Source: Antedon mediterranea (lineage: Eukaryota; Echinodermata; Crinoidea; Comatulida; Antedonidae). From it: a DNA stretch of 64,000 nt. The position numbers and the translations under genes were made by a program. Numbering within the stretch: position 1 is the stretch's first letter; every line of letters starts with the position of its first letter. Below the pieces are notes generated by a model. It worked only from the letters and a program-made list of their open reading frames with translations, was not told the DNA's origin and made no database searches. The DNA is taken from positions 17,337,001-17,401,000 of the forward strand of contig NC_092680.1 in the NCBI RefSeq assembly GCF_964355755.1, in the 5' to 3' direction. Positions 55,512 to 64,000 of the stretch are shown here, one piece after another.

Positions 55512-55860
55512 TTAAATTTTCAACAAAATGTTATACAAATCTGGCGGTGATCTGTCCGAACCAAGAGGAGTGCTGTTTCCTACAGCGGATCTTGGGATGA
55601 GGGAGGTCACACAAGGGACAATTGTGTCTGAATGTACAGGGTTGTGATGTTCAGTTTTTTCCTGTATGGAAGGCAACAAAGCAGTAGCCTTTAGGAACTC
55701 CACGAAAGGGCTGATTAAACCCCGCTCTAACCCAGACGTGGTTATCGGGCCCGATCGACATGTCACTAGATTTAGAATTAGTTCGGTGTGCAGTATCTCC
55801 TACTTTAAAGAGCGTCCCTGATGGCTCTTCGTAATTGTTAATTGAATGCTCACCATGCAT
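55512..55860 (-). pseudogene. Unrecognised minus-strand ORF pair
   Basis: Two overlapping minus-strand frames, 69 and 84 codons, cover this stretch (MHGEHSINNYEEPSGTLFK and SPFVEFLKATALLPSIQEKT). Base composition here is more GC-rich than the flanks. Neither frame matches a family I know. Confidence 0.25.
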
Positions 55861-56194
55861 TGTTGTGGGTGGTAATGGATAACTTCAAATGTTGTGAAAT
55901 GAGTGAAGCTACATATTTTGTTCCGCCCACTACTATATTTGGAATGTAATGTACAAGGTCAGCATATCAAAACCAAATATAATATACATAATTTCTTGAA
56001 ACATTTTAAAATTACATGTTTAACAATATGAGATCATCTACATAATCCCCTTTTTATACAAAGTGGCTGTTTGTCAATTCAAAGCAAAATAGAAAATAGT
56101 ATTCAAATATTTACGTCTACTGTTCGTACAGTATAATAAAAAGAAACAATCAAAATTGAAATCTAAGAAAAACAGGAACACCATCTAACCGTTT

Positions 56195-56410
56195 TTAAAA
56201 CATCTTTTTTACAGAAGATATACGCATCTTACAGAAGGGACATTCCCCGTCATTGGCCTCCACATGAATGCCACAGGGCAACACAAAGTGTGTTCGCATG
56301 GCAACAAAGAGCTGTCTATATCCTGATCTGCACAAATATGACGTGCTTTGTTGGGTCTGAATAGGAAGTATCCATGACTTGTTGAAACTCCTTTCCACAG
56401 AATTAATCAT
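56195..56410 (-). pseudogene. Small ORF with a RING-like C-terminus
   Basis: The 71-codon ORF ends HFVLPCGIHVEANDGECPFC followed by KMRISSVKKMF. PCG-H-x(n)-CPFC resembles the last half of a RING finger (C-H...C-P-x-C), but the first cysteine pairs are not in this frame. It overlaps the start of the tandem duplication. Confidence 0.35.
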
Positions 56411-57976
56411 TGCAACTCCATCTGTGATCTCATGGTGTTCTCTCCTTGTGGATGTCCATTCACCAGTAGTGGTAGTAATAGGAAGTATCCATTACTTGCT
56501 GGGACATATTTCTACAGATTTAATCATTGCAACACCATCTGTGATCTGATGGTGTTCTCCTTGTGGATGTCCATTCACCAGTAGTGGTAGTACTAGAAAG
56601 TATCCATTACTTGCTGGGATTCCTTTCCACAGAATTTATCATTGCTACTCCGTCTGTTATGTCATGATGTTCACCATACGTGTGTCCATTCACCAGGAGT
56701 AGTGGTGTCTTCAAAGATACTTCTGTTTTTGGACATAATTCTAAAATATGGTCCCTCACAATCATATGATGACTTTGGACACCAACAAGAACTTAACTAG
56801 GCGCTCTAAAGAAGCAGTTTCCGTCTCCGCACATTCTGGCTGTTTTCGTGGGTTCTGCTGCCTTGTTAATTTCTTTTTGATTTGTATTCACTTGAACATT
56901 TTATACATCGATTCCAAACAAAGATGATTTTTCTGCTAGCCAATGTGCATCTACTGGGTAAAAAGGGTTTGTTGAACAGCCTCGTAAGAACCACAGAGTA
57001 TCACATCATCTAATTGTTGATCAAGATGCTTGTCCTGTCTAATGAGGGTCCTTTATATTTCTCAGCATGTGGATGTCCATTCACCGGGAGTAGTGGTAGT
57101 ACTCGAAAATATCCATTACTTGCTGGAACTCCTTTCCACAGAAATAATCAATACAGCCTTGCCCAGTATTCATAGGCCGTTTCCCCTACTTTTGGCCTTT
57201 TGTGTCAGAAAAGGATTTAATCACTGAAATTTTGCCCTAATATAGTAAATATCATTTCTAGGTTTTTAACTTAACGGCTTCGAAGACCAACCTTGACCGT
57301 GAACTGTTGCTGCAGATTTGTTAATTTGTTTGTAATCTGCAATGATGTTAACTTCTCGACAGATCAACTATTTTCTTATTAATCTGGGAATTCTTTGGTT
57401 CCTCCCTCTTGTCTTCTCTCAATTGATTATTTACAAACAAAGATCTTTTTTGGGGGACAGGGCCTCCTATACTACCAGTTATTTGTAATGTCCTTTGACA
57501 TCTCCGTAGGAGAAACAACAACGATGTTTCTTGGTAAAGTTCCTGCATTGAGTATCAATAAGTATGTTTCAGATATTGCACAGCCAATTTATGTATGTGC
57601 ATGTTCATACATAGTTCAAATACATATTCCAGTGCAGTGTAAGTTGCTTTTACAACACCGACACCTATTGGTTTTTTATTCACTTTTACATGCACAGCAA
57701 GTCATTAATACAACTGCTAATGGCAATACTGGAACCTGTTACAATCCACCCATGACCATGTGGCAATGGAATGTCTGTCTTTTCGACTTTTTCAATGTCG
57801 ATTTATATATGATTGGTAATTAGCTCGCAATATCTTCTTTCTTAAAGCATTTTGGCATGGTGCACAATGTACACAATGCCAGCATGCAAAAGAAAGTTTC
57901 CAGTTGCTGTGTCTTTAATTTTGGGTTGGCTGCACCACTCGCATTTCTCTTTGAACATTTGTGTATTATAGTAACA
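56309..57976. repeat. Tandem duplication, unit A (1668 bp)
   Basis: Unit A begins GAGCTGTCTATATCCTGATC and ends ATTATAGTAACA; unit B follows directly with the same start. Large blocks are almost identical (TGATGACTTTGGACACCAAC, GGGGACAGGGCCTCCTATAC). Unit A has a ~115-bp sub-repeat in about three copies (56350-56700; CTTTCCACAGAATT..., TGTGGATGTCCATTCACCAG) where unit B has one. Confidence 0.9.
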
Positions 57977-59622
57977 GAGCTGTCTATATCCTGATCTGCA
58001 CAAATATGACGTGCTTTGTTGGGTCTGAATAGGAAGTATCCATTACTTGTTGAAACTCCTTTCCACAGAATTAATCATTGCAACTCCATCTGTGATCTCA
58101 TGGTGTTCTCTCCTTGTGGATGTCCATTCACCAGAAGTAGTGGTAGTAATAGAAAGTATCCATTACTTAATAAAGTGAATATCATTTCTGGTTATTAACT
58201 TAGCGGCTTCGGAGACCAATCTACCAAAGGACTTGGCTTTTCCGAGTATAAGAGAAAAAATCTCATCCCCATCTTCCTGAGGAGGTAGGTTTCTCTTTTT
58301 GAGGTATGATCTCACTTGAAATATCTCAAAAAACCTACCAATGATCTGATCTTCTGTTGATGTCTTCAAAGATACTTCTGTTTTTGGACATAATTCTAAA
58401 ATATGGTCCCTCCCAATCATATGATGACTTTGGACACCAACAAGAACTTAACTAGGCGCTCTAAAGAAGCAGTTTCCGTCTCCGCACATTCTGGCTGTTT
58501 TCGTGGGTTCTGCTGCCTTGTTCATTTCTTTTTGATTTGTATTCACTTGAACATTTTATACATCGATTCCAAACAAAGATGATTTTTCTGCTTGCCAATG
58601 TGCATCTACTGGGTAAAAAGGGTTTGTTGAACTAGCCTCGTAAGAACCACAGAGTATCACATCATCTAATTGTTGATCAAGATGCTTGTCCTGTCTAATG
58701 AGGGTCCTTCTTTATATTTCTCAGCATGTGGATGTCCATTCACCGGGAGTAGTGGTAGTACTCAAAAATATCCATTACTTGCTGGGACTCTTTTCCACAG
58801 AAATAGTCAATACTACAACCTTGCCCAGTATTCATAGGCCGTTTTCCCCTACTTTTGGCCTTTTGTGTCAGAAAAGGATTTAATCACTGAAATTTTGCCC
58901 TAATATAGTAAATATCATTTCTAGGTTTTTAACTTAACGGCTTCGAATACCAACCTTGACCGTGAACCGTCGCTGCAGATTTGTTAATTTGTTTGTAATC
59001 TGCAATGATGTTAACTTCTCGACAGATCAACTATTTTCTTATTAATCTGGGAATTCTTTTGTTCCTCCCTCTTGTCTTCTCTCAATTGATTATTTACAAA
59101 CAAAGATCTTTTTTGGGGGACAGGGTCTCCTATACTACCAGTTATTTGTAATGTCCTTCGACATCTCCGTAGGAGAAACAACAACGAGGTTTCTTGGTAA
59201 TGCTCCTGCATTGAGTATCAATAAGTATGTTTCAGATATTGCACAGCCAATTTATGCGCATGTTCATACATATTCCAGTGCAGTGTAAGTTGCTTTTACA
59301 ACACCGACACCTATTGGTTTTATATTCACTTTTACATGCACAGCAAGTCATTAATACAACTGCTAATGGCAATACTGGAACCTGTTACAATCCACCCATG
59401 ACCATGTGGCAATGGAATGTCTGTCTTTTCGACTTTTTCAATGTCGATTTATATATAATTGGTAATTAGCTCGCAATATCTTCTTTCTTAAAGCATTTTT
59501 GCATGGTGCACAATGTACACAATGCCAGCATGCAAAAGAAAGTTTCCAGTTGCTGTGTCTTTAATTTTGGGTTGGCTGCACCACTCGCATTTCTCTTTGA
59601 ACATTTGTGTATTATAGTAACA
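57977..59622. repeat. Tandem duplication, unit B (1646 bp)
   Basis: The copy ends GTGTATTATAGTAAC at 59621, and unit A ends in the same words. It differs from A mainly at 58160-58360, where it retains ~200 bp absent from A, and by scattered substitutions and short indels. Confidence 0.9.
58163..58420 (-). pseudogene. 85-codon ORF retained only in unit B
   Basis: The frame reads like a real protein: TEDQIIGRFFEIFQVRSYLK, NLPPQEDGDEIFSLILGKAK and SFGRLVSEAAKLITRNDI. It has regular helix-like hydrophobic spacing and no low complexity. I do not recognise the family. In unit A the matching region is deleted, so it is probably a fragment of a degraded gene or transposon. Confidence 0.35.
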
Positions 59623-59691
59623 CTTGTTCATGTGATATACTTTTCTTTGTTCCATACTGTCTGTCTGATCTATGTTGTGTTGATTATACAA
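59488..59691 (-). pseudogene. Zinc-cluster remnant, also in unit A
   Basis: The frame contains FKEKCEWCSQPKIKDTATGN. One base further on, a second frame reads C-W-H-C-V-H-C-A-P-C, giving CxxC...CxxCxxCxxC if one frame change is accepted. Such cysteine clusters occur at the C-terminus of several DNA transposases, but I cannot name the family. The same stretch is at 57838-57975. Confidence 0.4.
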
Positions 59692-59814
59692 TAATGAAAC
59701 AAATACTATACACTAAAATCCATAGTTTTTTTCTTTACCTGCATGTGCTGGTATAGTACTCCTTGGCAAATTTAATATTGTTGCCTAATCTCGACATACA
59801 TTACAATATCAGGT

Positions 59815-60175
59815 GTTTTCTCTGTATAATCCAGTACAAGATTCATGGAACCACAAATTACAATCCACCAGTAAGCATCTTCCTCAGTATCATCCCAATT
59901 AACCGTTACAGTGGCCACAGTAGTCTGATGGATCATTGTCGTTATCCTCAGTAGTCTGTTGTATTGTGGGTTTTGCCACCATTTTGTTCTTTCCCATGGC
60001 ATCTTGTCTTTTCAATCGTTTATCTTTTCTTGTTTTTTTTTTTCTTTTTCTGAGCTTTTCTGCTTCAACAGCATCTTTTGCTTTAACCTTTTCTACAATT
60101 TCGTCAGACGTGAGATAATGTGCAATTGTAGTCTTCTTGGATTTGTTTGAAGTGGTGGTAGTTGTTTTCTCTACT
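59815..60175 (-). pseudogene. Decayed basic segment plus PHD-like finger
   Basis: On the minus strand a Lys/Arg-rich stretch (AEKLRKRKKK, RKDKRLKRQDAMGKNKM) is followed by SDYCGHCNG and DDTEEDAYW, then in a shifted frame DCNLWFHESCTGLY. C-x2-C...W-x-x-C-x3-W-F-H-x2-C-x-G-L is the layout of PHD-like fingers that follow a basic region in some animal transposase-derived proteins. A stop and a frame change separate the halves. Confidence 0.5.
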
Positions 60176-60372
60176 CACTTAATTGACCCCTTCTATGTTT
60201 GTTTTGTAGCATGAATACTTTGTGCAAACTATATTAAACGTTAACCTGAAGCTTGACAGGTAATATTTTGGTTTATACAGAAATGCAACCAAAGTAGAAG
60301 GATCTTGTACAATGGCTATTCCGTTAATATCGCCAAACTGATTTCTTTGGGGAATACTGTAAATATGCAGCT

Positions 60373-60960
60373 TCAAATTAAAGTCATTACAAATTGTTTA
60401 TCTAAACTGATGGATACAGTATAGGTTTCAGACTTGAATTTGCTGCGAATAGATGTTAAAACACAGCAAGGCAGCACATATCTGTTGTGTTTTCCAAGGA
60501 AACCATGGACCCACTTTATGAAAGCATTGTAACTTACATATATTATTTTAAAGAAAAGTTTTTGAATTATTTGCATGTTTTAAATCAATTGAAAATAAAT
60601 GTTAAGCTCATTGTCTGTAACAGTACAAGTCTTCCCTTTTTGTTTTGAACATGCAAGTTTGTGAGGACCATACATTAAGACATAATGGCTCAAAACAAGG
60701 ATGATCTGATATGCATGTTAATAATGTCGTACAAATTGACCAGTTCAATGGAACATGTAACAAGGTCTGTAGTCTTGGAATGTTGTCCCCGTCACCAAAT
60801 AGCGAATATTTTTTCAGGATCCTTTATCACTTTATCTCTTATAATGATTTTCTTTCGTGCTCTCCCACTTAGACTGTCAACAATCTGTGTCCTTTGTTAG
60901 TACTTGTTGAATTGCTGGGATTTCATGGCAACAAACGCATTCGACTCAAGCCCCAGTAAA
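60373..60960 (-). pseudogene. P2X7 C-terminal-like (ballast) domain remnant
   Basis: On the minus strand 60945-60885 encodes VECVCCHEIPAIQQVLTKD and 60560-60430 encodes YNAFIKWVHGFLGKHNRYVL followed by PCCVLTSIRSKF. The order ExCxCCxE(I/V)P, then a tyrosine-rich AYxxFxxWxHGxLGxxNRxVxPxCxVxxIRxxF, is that of the cysteine-rich zinc domain at the P2X7 receptor C-terminus, which in invertebrates also occurs in proteins without the channel part. Stops and frame changes lie between the two halves (or an intron does). No P2X channel sequence is present. Confidence 0.6.
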
Positions 60961-62035
60961 GTTAAGTTTTCATGGGTATCAACAGTAAAGCAAAATATTG
61001 TTACCTTCAATTGTATCTTTGCTCGTTCTTGGGGATATTGTCTCCACAAATGGCAAGGATTCTGCAGAAGAGCCAAATGTTGTTGTCGCACATTTATTTG
61101 GTGTATTTGATGTGGTACAATGATGATAATACAGAACTTAGCTGCATTGCTAATAAAACTCTAATATGAGGTCTTATTAAATCTAAAAAATGTTTTTTTT
61201 TCCTCAATCTATTGATATCAATAGTAAGGAAGGGGGTGCCATTTTCATTGGATAAACAATACAACGAATAGCATAATGAGAAAAACTGGTTTAAAAAAGT
61301 ACTAGTGAAAGTATTATTTTTACACCAAATTTAAGTTTATTATTGTGTTTAGGGACAGGAATAGCATCGCTATTTTCAAGTTACAATTAAGACATTTGAT
61401 TTACAGTATATCTTTTTCAAATTACAACTACTGTATATTTTTTTAATTTAATAACTTTTCTTGTACGAAGAGAAAACAATTAAATTGTAAAAAATTGCAT
61501 TTATTTTCAGACTTAATTTTGTACATTATAAACAATATATTATGAACAGTACACTATATACATTATTTTGAATAATAAAACAATCTTTTATATACATGAT
61601 GGTATTTTCTATGTTAAAAATATGTGTTAAATGTATTAGTTAGTTCTTTAGTTAGTTAGTGTATGCTTTACATCTCATCTGAAGGATGAGGCAATGTTAA
61701 AGGAATATGGCACAGACAGGTCTGCAATGCTCTCTGTCTATAACTACAAAAACAAGGGTCCACAAAACTGTGGTTGTACTATATATTAACTTCCTTGGGT
61801 TTTTGTTACTATCCGTGACCTGAATGCAAAAGCACTTGAATAATGATTTCTACAATATCCAAATGTTGATAAATGGCAAATTACATGCTCACCCACCCAT
61901 CCTATGACAGACTTCCTAAAAGTACATTTAATAAGGGTTCAACACACACAACTTATCGGCCTATCTCGGTTATATTCTTTCAACTAATAACATCCGATAG
62001 CTGTCCATATATATCCAACAGCAGCAACCCTAATA
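60961..62035. other. Region between the P2X7C-like remnant and TM2D3
   Basis: Mostly AT-rich. At 61660-61700 TGCTTTACATCTCATCTGAAGGATGAGGCAA-like words recall the 5S-SINE body (as at 40275-40295), so a SINE fragment is likely. No exon is supported. The TM2D3 3' UTR may extend into the right part. Confidence 0.35.
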
Positions 62036-62200
62036 CCATTAAAATGAGAACCATTTGCTGGGCCTGTGCATCCAACAGCAATGCTCATCACTACTTCACC
62101 TCTATTGGGTGGCCTTAGTAAGAGCTGATAGCTTGGCATATGTATCCAATAACACTTTAATCCCAATGTATACCACTTGCCCCCATCTTTTGCTTTCCCC
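62036..62200 (-). repeat. Decayed partial copy of the TM2D3 last exon
   Basis: Minus-strand 62125-62040 reads SIAVGCTGPANGSHFNG, a diverged version of IAVGYTGPADGSHYI that ends TM2D3 at 62209. Further right, TTTAATCCCAATGTATACCA recalls the last exon's CTCCAATACCACCAAACG. It lies just downstream of the gene's stop codon on the minus strand, so it is a tandem partial duplication, now in the 3' flank. Confidence 0.5.
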
Positions 62201-62208
62201 AAGTATCC

Positions 62209-63491
62209 CTAGATGTAATGCGAACCATCCGCTGGGCCTGTGTATCCAACAGCAATAAGAATCACATCAACCAATGTCCACACTCCAATACCACCAAACG
62301 TAAACAATTTGCCCAGCCCTTGCTGCCAATGACCCAAGTAAAAGCGATCGGCTCCAAATCCACCGACTGTTATGCTAAAACACAAATGTAAAATTAAAGT
62401 GTTTTATAATAAAATGTGTGTGTTTATCTCTTTGGAGGCATCCACAGAATGGGTAATGTCTACTACCCTAACCCCCTAAATGAGGATTAAATAAATTACC
62501 AAACGGTAAACCAACTGCAAATGAAAGAATGACTTGCAGGACCAGAAAGGATGGTCCTTGGTAACTGGCAAGAAATCATGAGACGTATGGTAAGGCAGAG
62601 TGAATTCCCACCCATGTAGGCCTATAAGCTCTGTTTACACTATCAAACGTTATGTGACAACAAAATGTGATGTGCCCATATATGGACATGATGATGTCAT
62701 ATTACTATACCATATTTGGGCACATCACATTTTTTTGTTGTCAAACTAGTTTGATTGATAGTGTAGACAGAGCTTTAGGACAATCAAACATTCAAGACAT
62801 ATACCGTATTTCTTACCTTAAAATTAATGCCAAAGACCACTTTTTACCTCTAGTCCAATTACAGGGTACTCGCTTGTGAAACTGACGATGACCTACAATA
62901 TAAAAATACAAATTTACTAATTTATAATAGTAAAAATAACAATTTGTTAATCTGCTCATTGTGAGGCAACCTAAAGGCTGCTTTCCACTAGGTCAAATTT
63001 ATGCACATGAACCCAACGTCGCTGGCATAGAACAAAATCTGGCTACCTTTTATTATTTTCAACTACAAGCGATTGTATGTGATTGTATGCTTGATGTGTT
63101 TTCTTCTCTTTTTGCCTATTTTAAGTGTTTTATATTTGGTGTCTCGTTTGCCCTGCATATGCTTGTTCCTCCAAGCTGTGATCTGGGATGCTTGTTACAT
63201 TCTTATGTTTTTTTATTTAATTTGAAATAAAGGATGATTTTATATATTTAGGCATATTTTTGGCAATATATTAGGTATTAAATTGACGGCACACATTCAG
63301 TTTGACATGCATATTTTACCTAGACAAATGACATCATCATTAACGGTGCAATTCACTATAACATACTCTAGTGGACTTGAAGCTACTCTACATGGTTCAA
63401 TATCATTTTTTGCTGGTGTACACTCGTGAAGCCAGTTGGGAGTCTGATAGCAATACCGACAAACTGTTTCTTTTGTGAAATCTCTTGATCC
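62209..63491 (-). CDS. TM2D3: TM2D3, TM2 domain membrane protein (C-terminal part, 5' exons beyond the window)
   Basis: Three minus-strand exons, 63320-63491, 62817-62892 and 62209-62374, join in phases 1 and 2 and end TAG at 62209, giving 137 residues. The first exon starts in phase 0 after an acceptor (TTTATAG), so earlier exons lie to the right. The extracellular part has a cysteine pattern (CRYCYQTPNWLHEC, EPC, VNCTV, VICLG, PCNWT) as in TM2D3. The TM2 domain follows: a hydrophobic KKWSLALILSITVGG segment, the DRF turn (GADRFYLGHW), and a second helix FGGIGVWTLVDVILIAVGY, ending GPADGSHYI. The end GPADGSxYI distinguishes TM2D3 from TM2D1 and TM2D2. The Drosophila orthologue Almondex acts in Notch signalling. 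A MITE lies in the last intron. Confidence 0.93.
62624..62777. mobile_element. MITE family 1, copy 10
   Basis: Ends TAAGCTCTGTTTACACTATC and GATAGTGTAGACAGAGCTTT; interior TGTGATGTGCCCATATATGG and TTTGGGCACATCACATTT. It is in the last TM2D3 intron, about 40 bp from the exon ending at 62817. Confidence 0.85.
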
Positions 63492-64000
63492 CTATAAATA
63501 GAAATTGTTTTTGATTAAAACAGATACACTTGTATTTGTTAGATGTGGCAAGAATATATTTGGCATTACTGTTTTTGTTTGTGGAAATAGATTTATGGTT
63601 TTTATCGGGCTCTGTGCCTAATTTAGGCCAGCGTCATACTGTACATTTCATCCATTTTTGTTTTTTAAAGAAATAAATACTGAAATTGACATAAAAAAAG
63701 TTATATAGATAATTACATTTCCATTTTGTTAAAATATTTTCAAACACATGCCATAATTAATATGCTGTAAATTGGATGAGGCTATTGGCAGGGTTAACTG
63801 TGTATGGTAATTGAAAGTTTTCTATAGGCACAGTCAACTTTGTATGAAATTATCTGGGCAGATATAATAGCCAATAAAAAAAAATTGTATGAAAAATAAT
63901 CTGTTTCTCACTAGCTTTGCGTCTGGCAAATAATGGCAAGTGATTTTTTGGATTGATAATACTTTCAGTAGAAAACTGATTCGATTCAATTAAACTTTAT
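63492..64000. other. TM2D3 intron (presumed), nothing recognised
   Basis: AT-rich sequence right of the first visible TM2D3 exon. I see no further exon of the gene and no repeat family from elsewhere in the window. It should be intronic because the gene continues to the right. Confidence 0.4.

Noticed and set aside
57395-57823. 142-codon plus-strand ORF
   Set aside because: It lies in the tandem duplication, breaks into shorter frames in unit B (59227-59469), has no recognisable domain and shows no codon pattern of its own.
62500-62570. Hydrophobic minus-strand stretch considered as a TM2D3 exon
   Set aside because: Its phases did not fit. Extending the exon at 62892 through to the donor at 62817 supplies the expected first transmembrane segment (KKWSLALIL), so no additional exon is needed.

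Overview
This is metazoan nuclear DNA, AT-rich, with intron-containing genes, GT-AG splice sites, SINEs, MITEs and an LTR retrotransposon. The proteins resemble deuterostome sequences, and SINEs with tRNA-like and 5S-rRNA-like heads are abundant. My best guess is an invertebrate deuterostome, perhaps an echinoderm, but no single marker settles it.

Layout: (1) 532-13212 (+) is the 3' part of LRRC49, 16 exons visible, with its first exon(s) to the left of the window. (2) 18645-24528 (-) is a divergent REEP-family membrane-shaping gene. (3) 26891-37446 (-) is a second REEP gene, the clear REEP5/6 orthologue, with two possible first exons and a possible 21-nt microexon. (4) 37821-44884 (+) is DDX49, a DEAD-box helicase that starts head-to-head with REEP5/6 across about 375 bp. 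(5) 45588-52924 is a complete, apparently very young BEL/Pao LTR retrotransposon on the minus strand. It has a 1848-residue Gag-Pol ORF, 820/819-bp LTRs and a 5-bp target duplication. (6) 53510-54500 (-) is a frameshifted Gag remnant of another LTR element. (7) 55-61 kb is a decayed repeat-rich zone with a 1.65-kb tandem duplication and remnants of zinc-binding domains, including one resembling the P2X7 C-terminal domain and one resembling a PHD finger. (8) 62209-63491 (-) is the 3' end of TM2D3; its 5' exons lie beyond the right edge.

Introns and intergenic DNA are full of small repeats: a 130-190 bp MITE with TIRs reading AAGCTCTGTCTACACTATCA (10 copies), a second MITE with TIRs GCGTGGTTCCCACTAG (3 copies), a piggyBac-type TTAA element, a tRNA-derived SINE (5 copies), a 5S-rRNA-derived SINE (4 copies), and several minisatellites. 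One minisatellite, about 22 copies of a 21-mer, has clearly grown inside a MITE.

The host genes are not a functional unit. LRRC49 belongs to the tubulin polyglutamylase complex, REEPs curve ER membrane, DDX49 acts in ribosome biogenesis, and TM2D3 is a membrane protein linked to Notch signalling. The most notable items are the intact retrotransposon, the birth of a minisatellite from a MITE, the two REEP paralogues with identical intron phases and related alternative first exons, and the decayed zinc-domain region.
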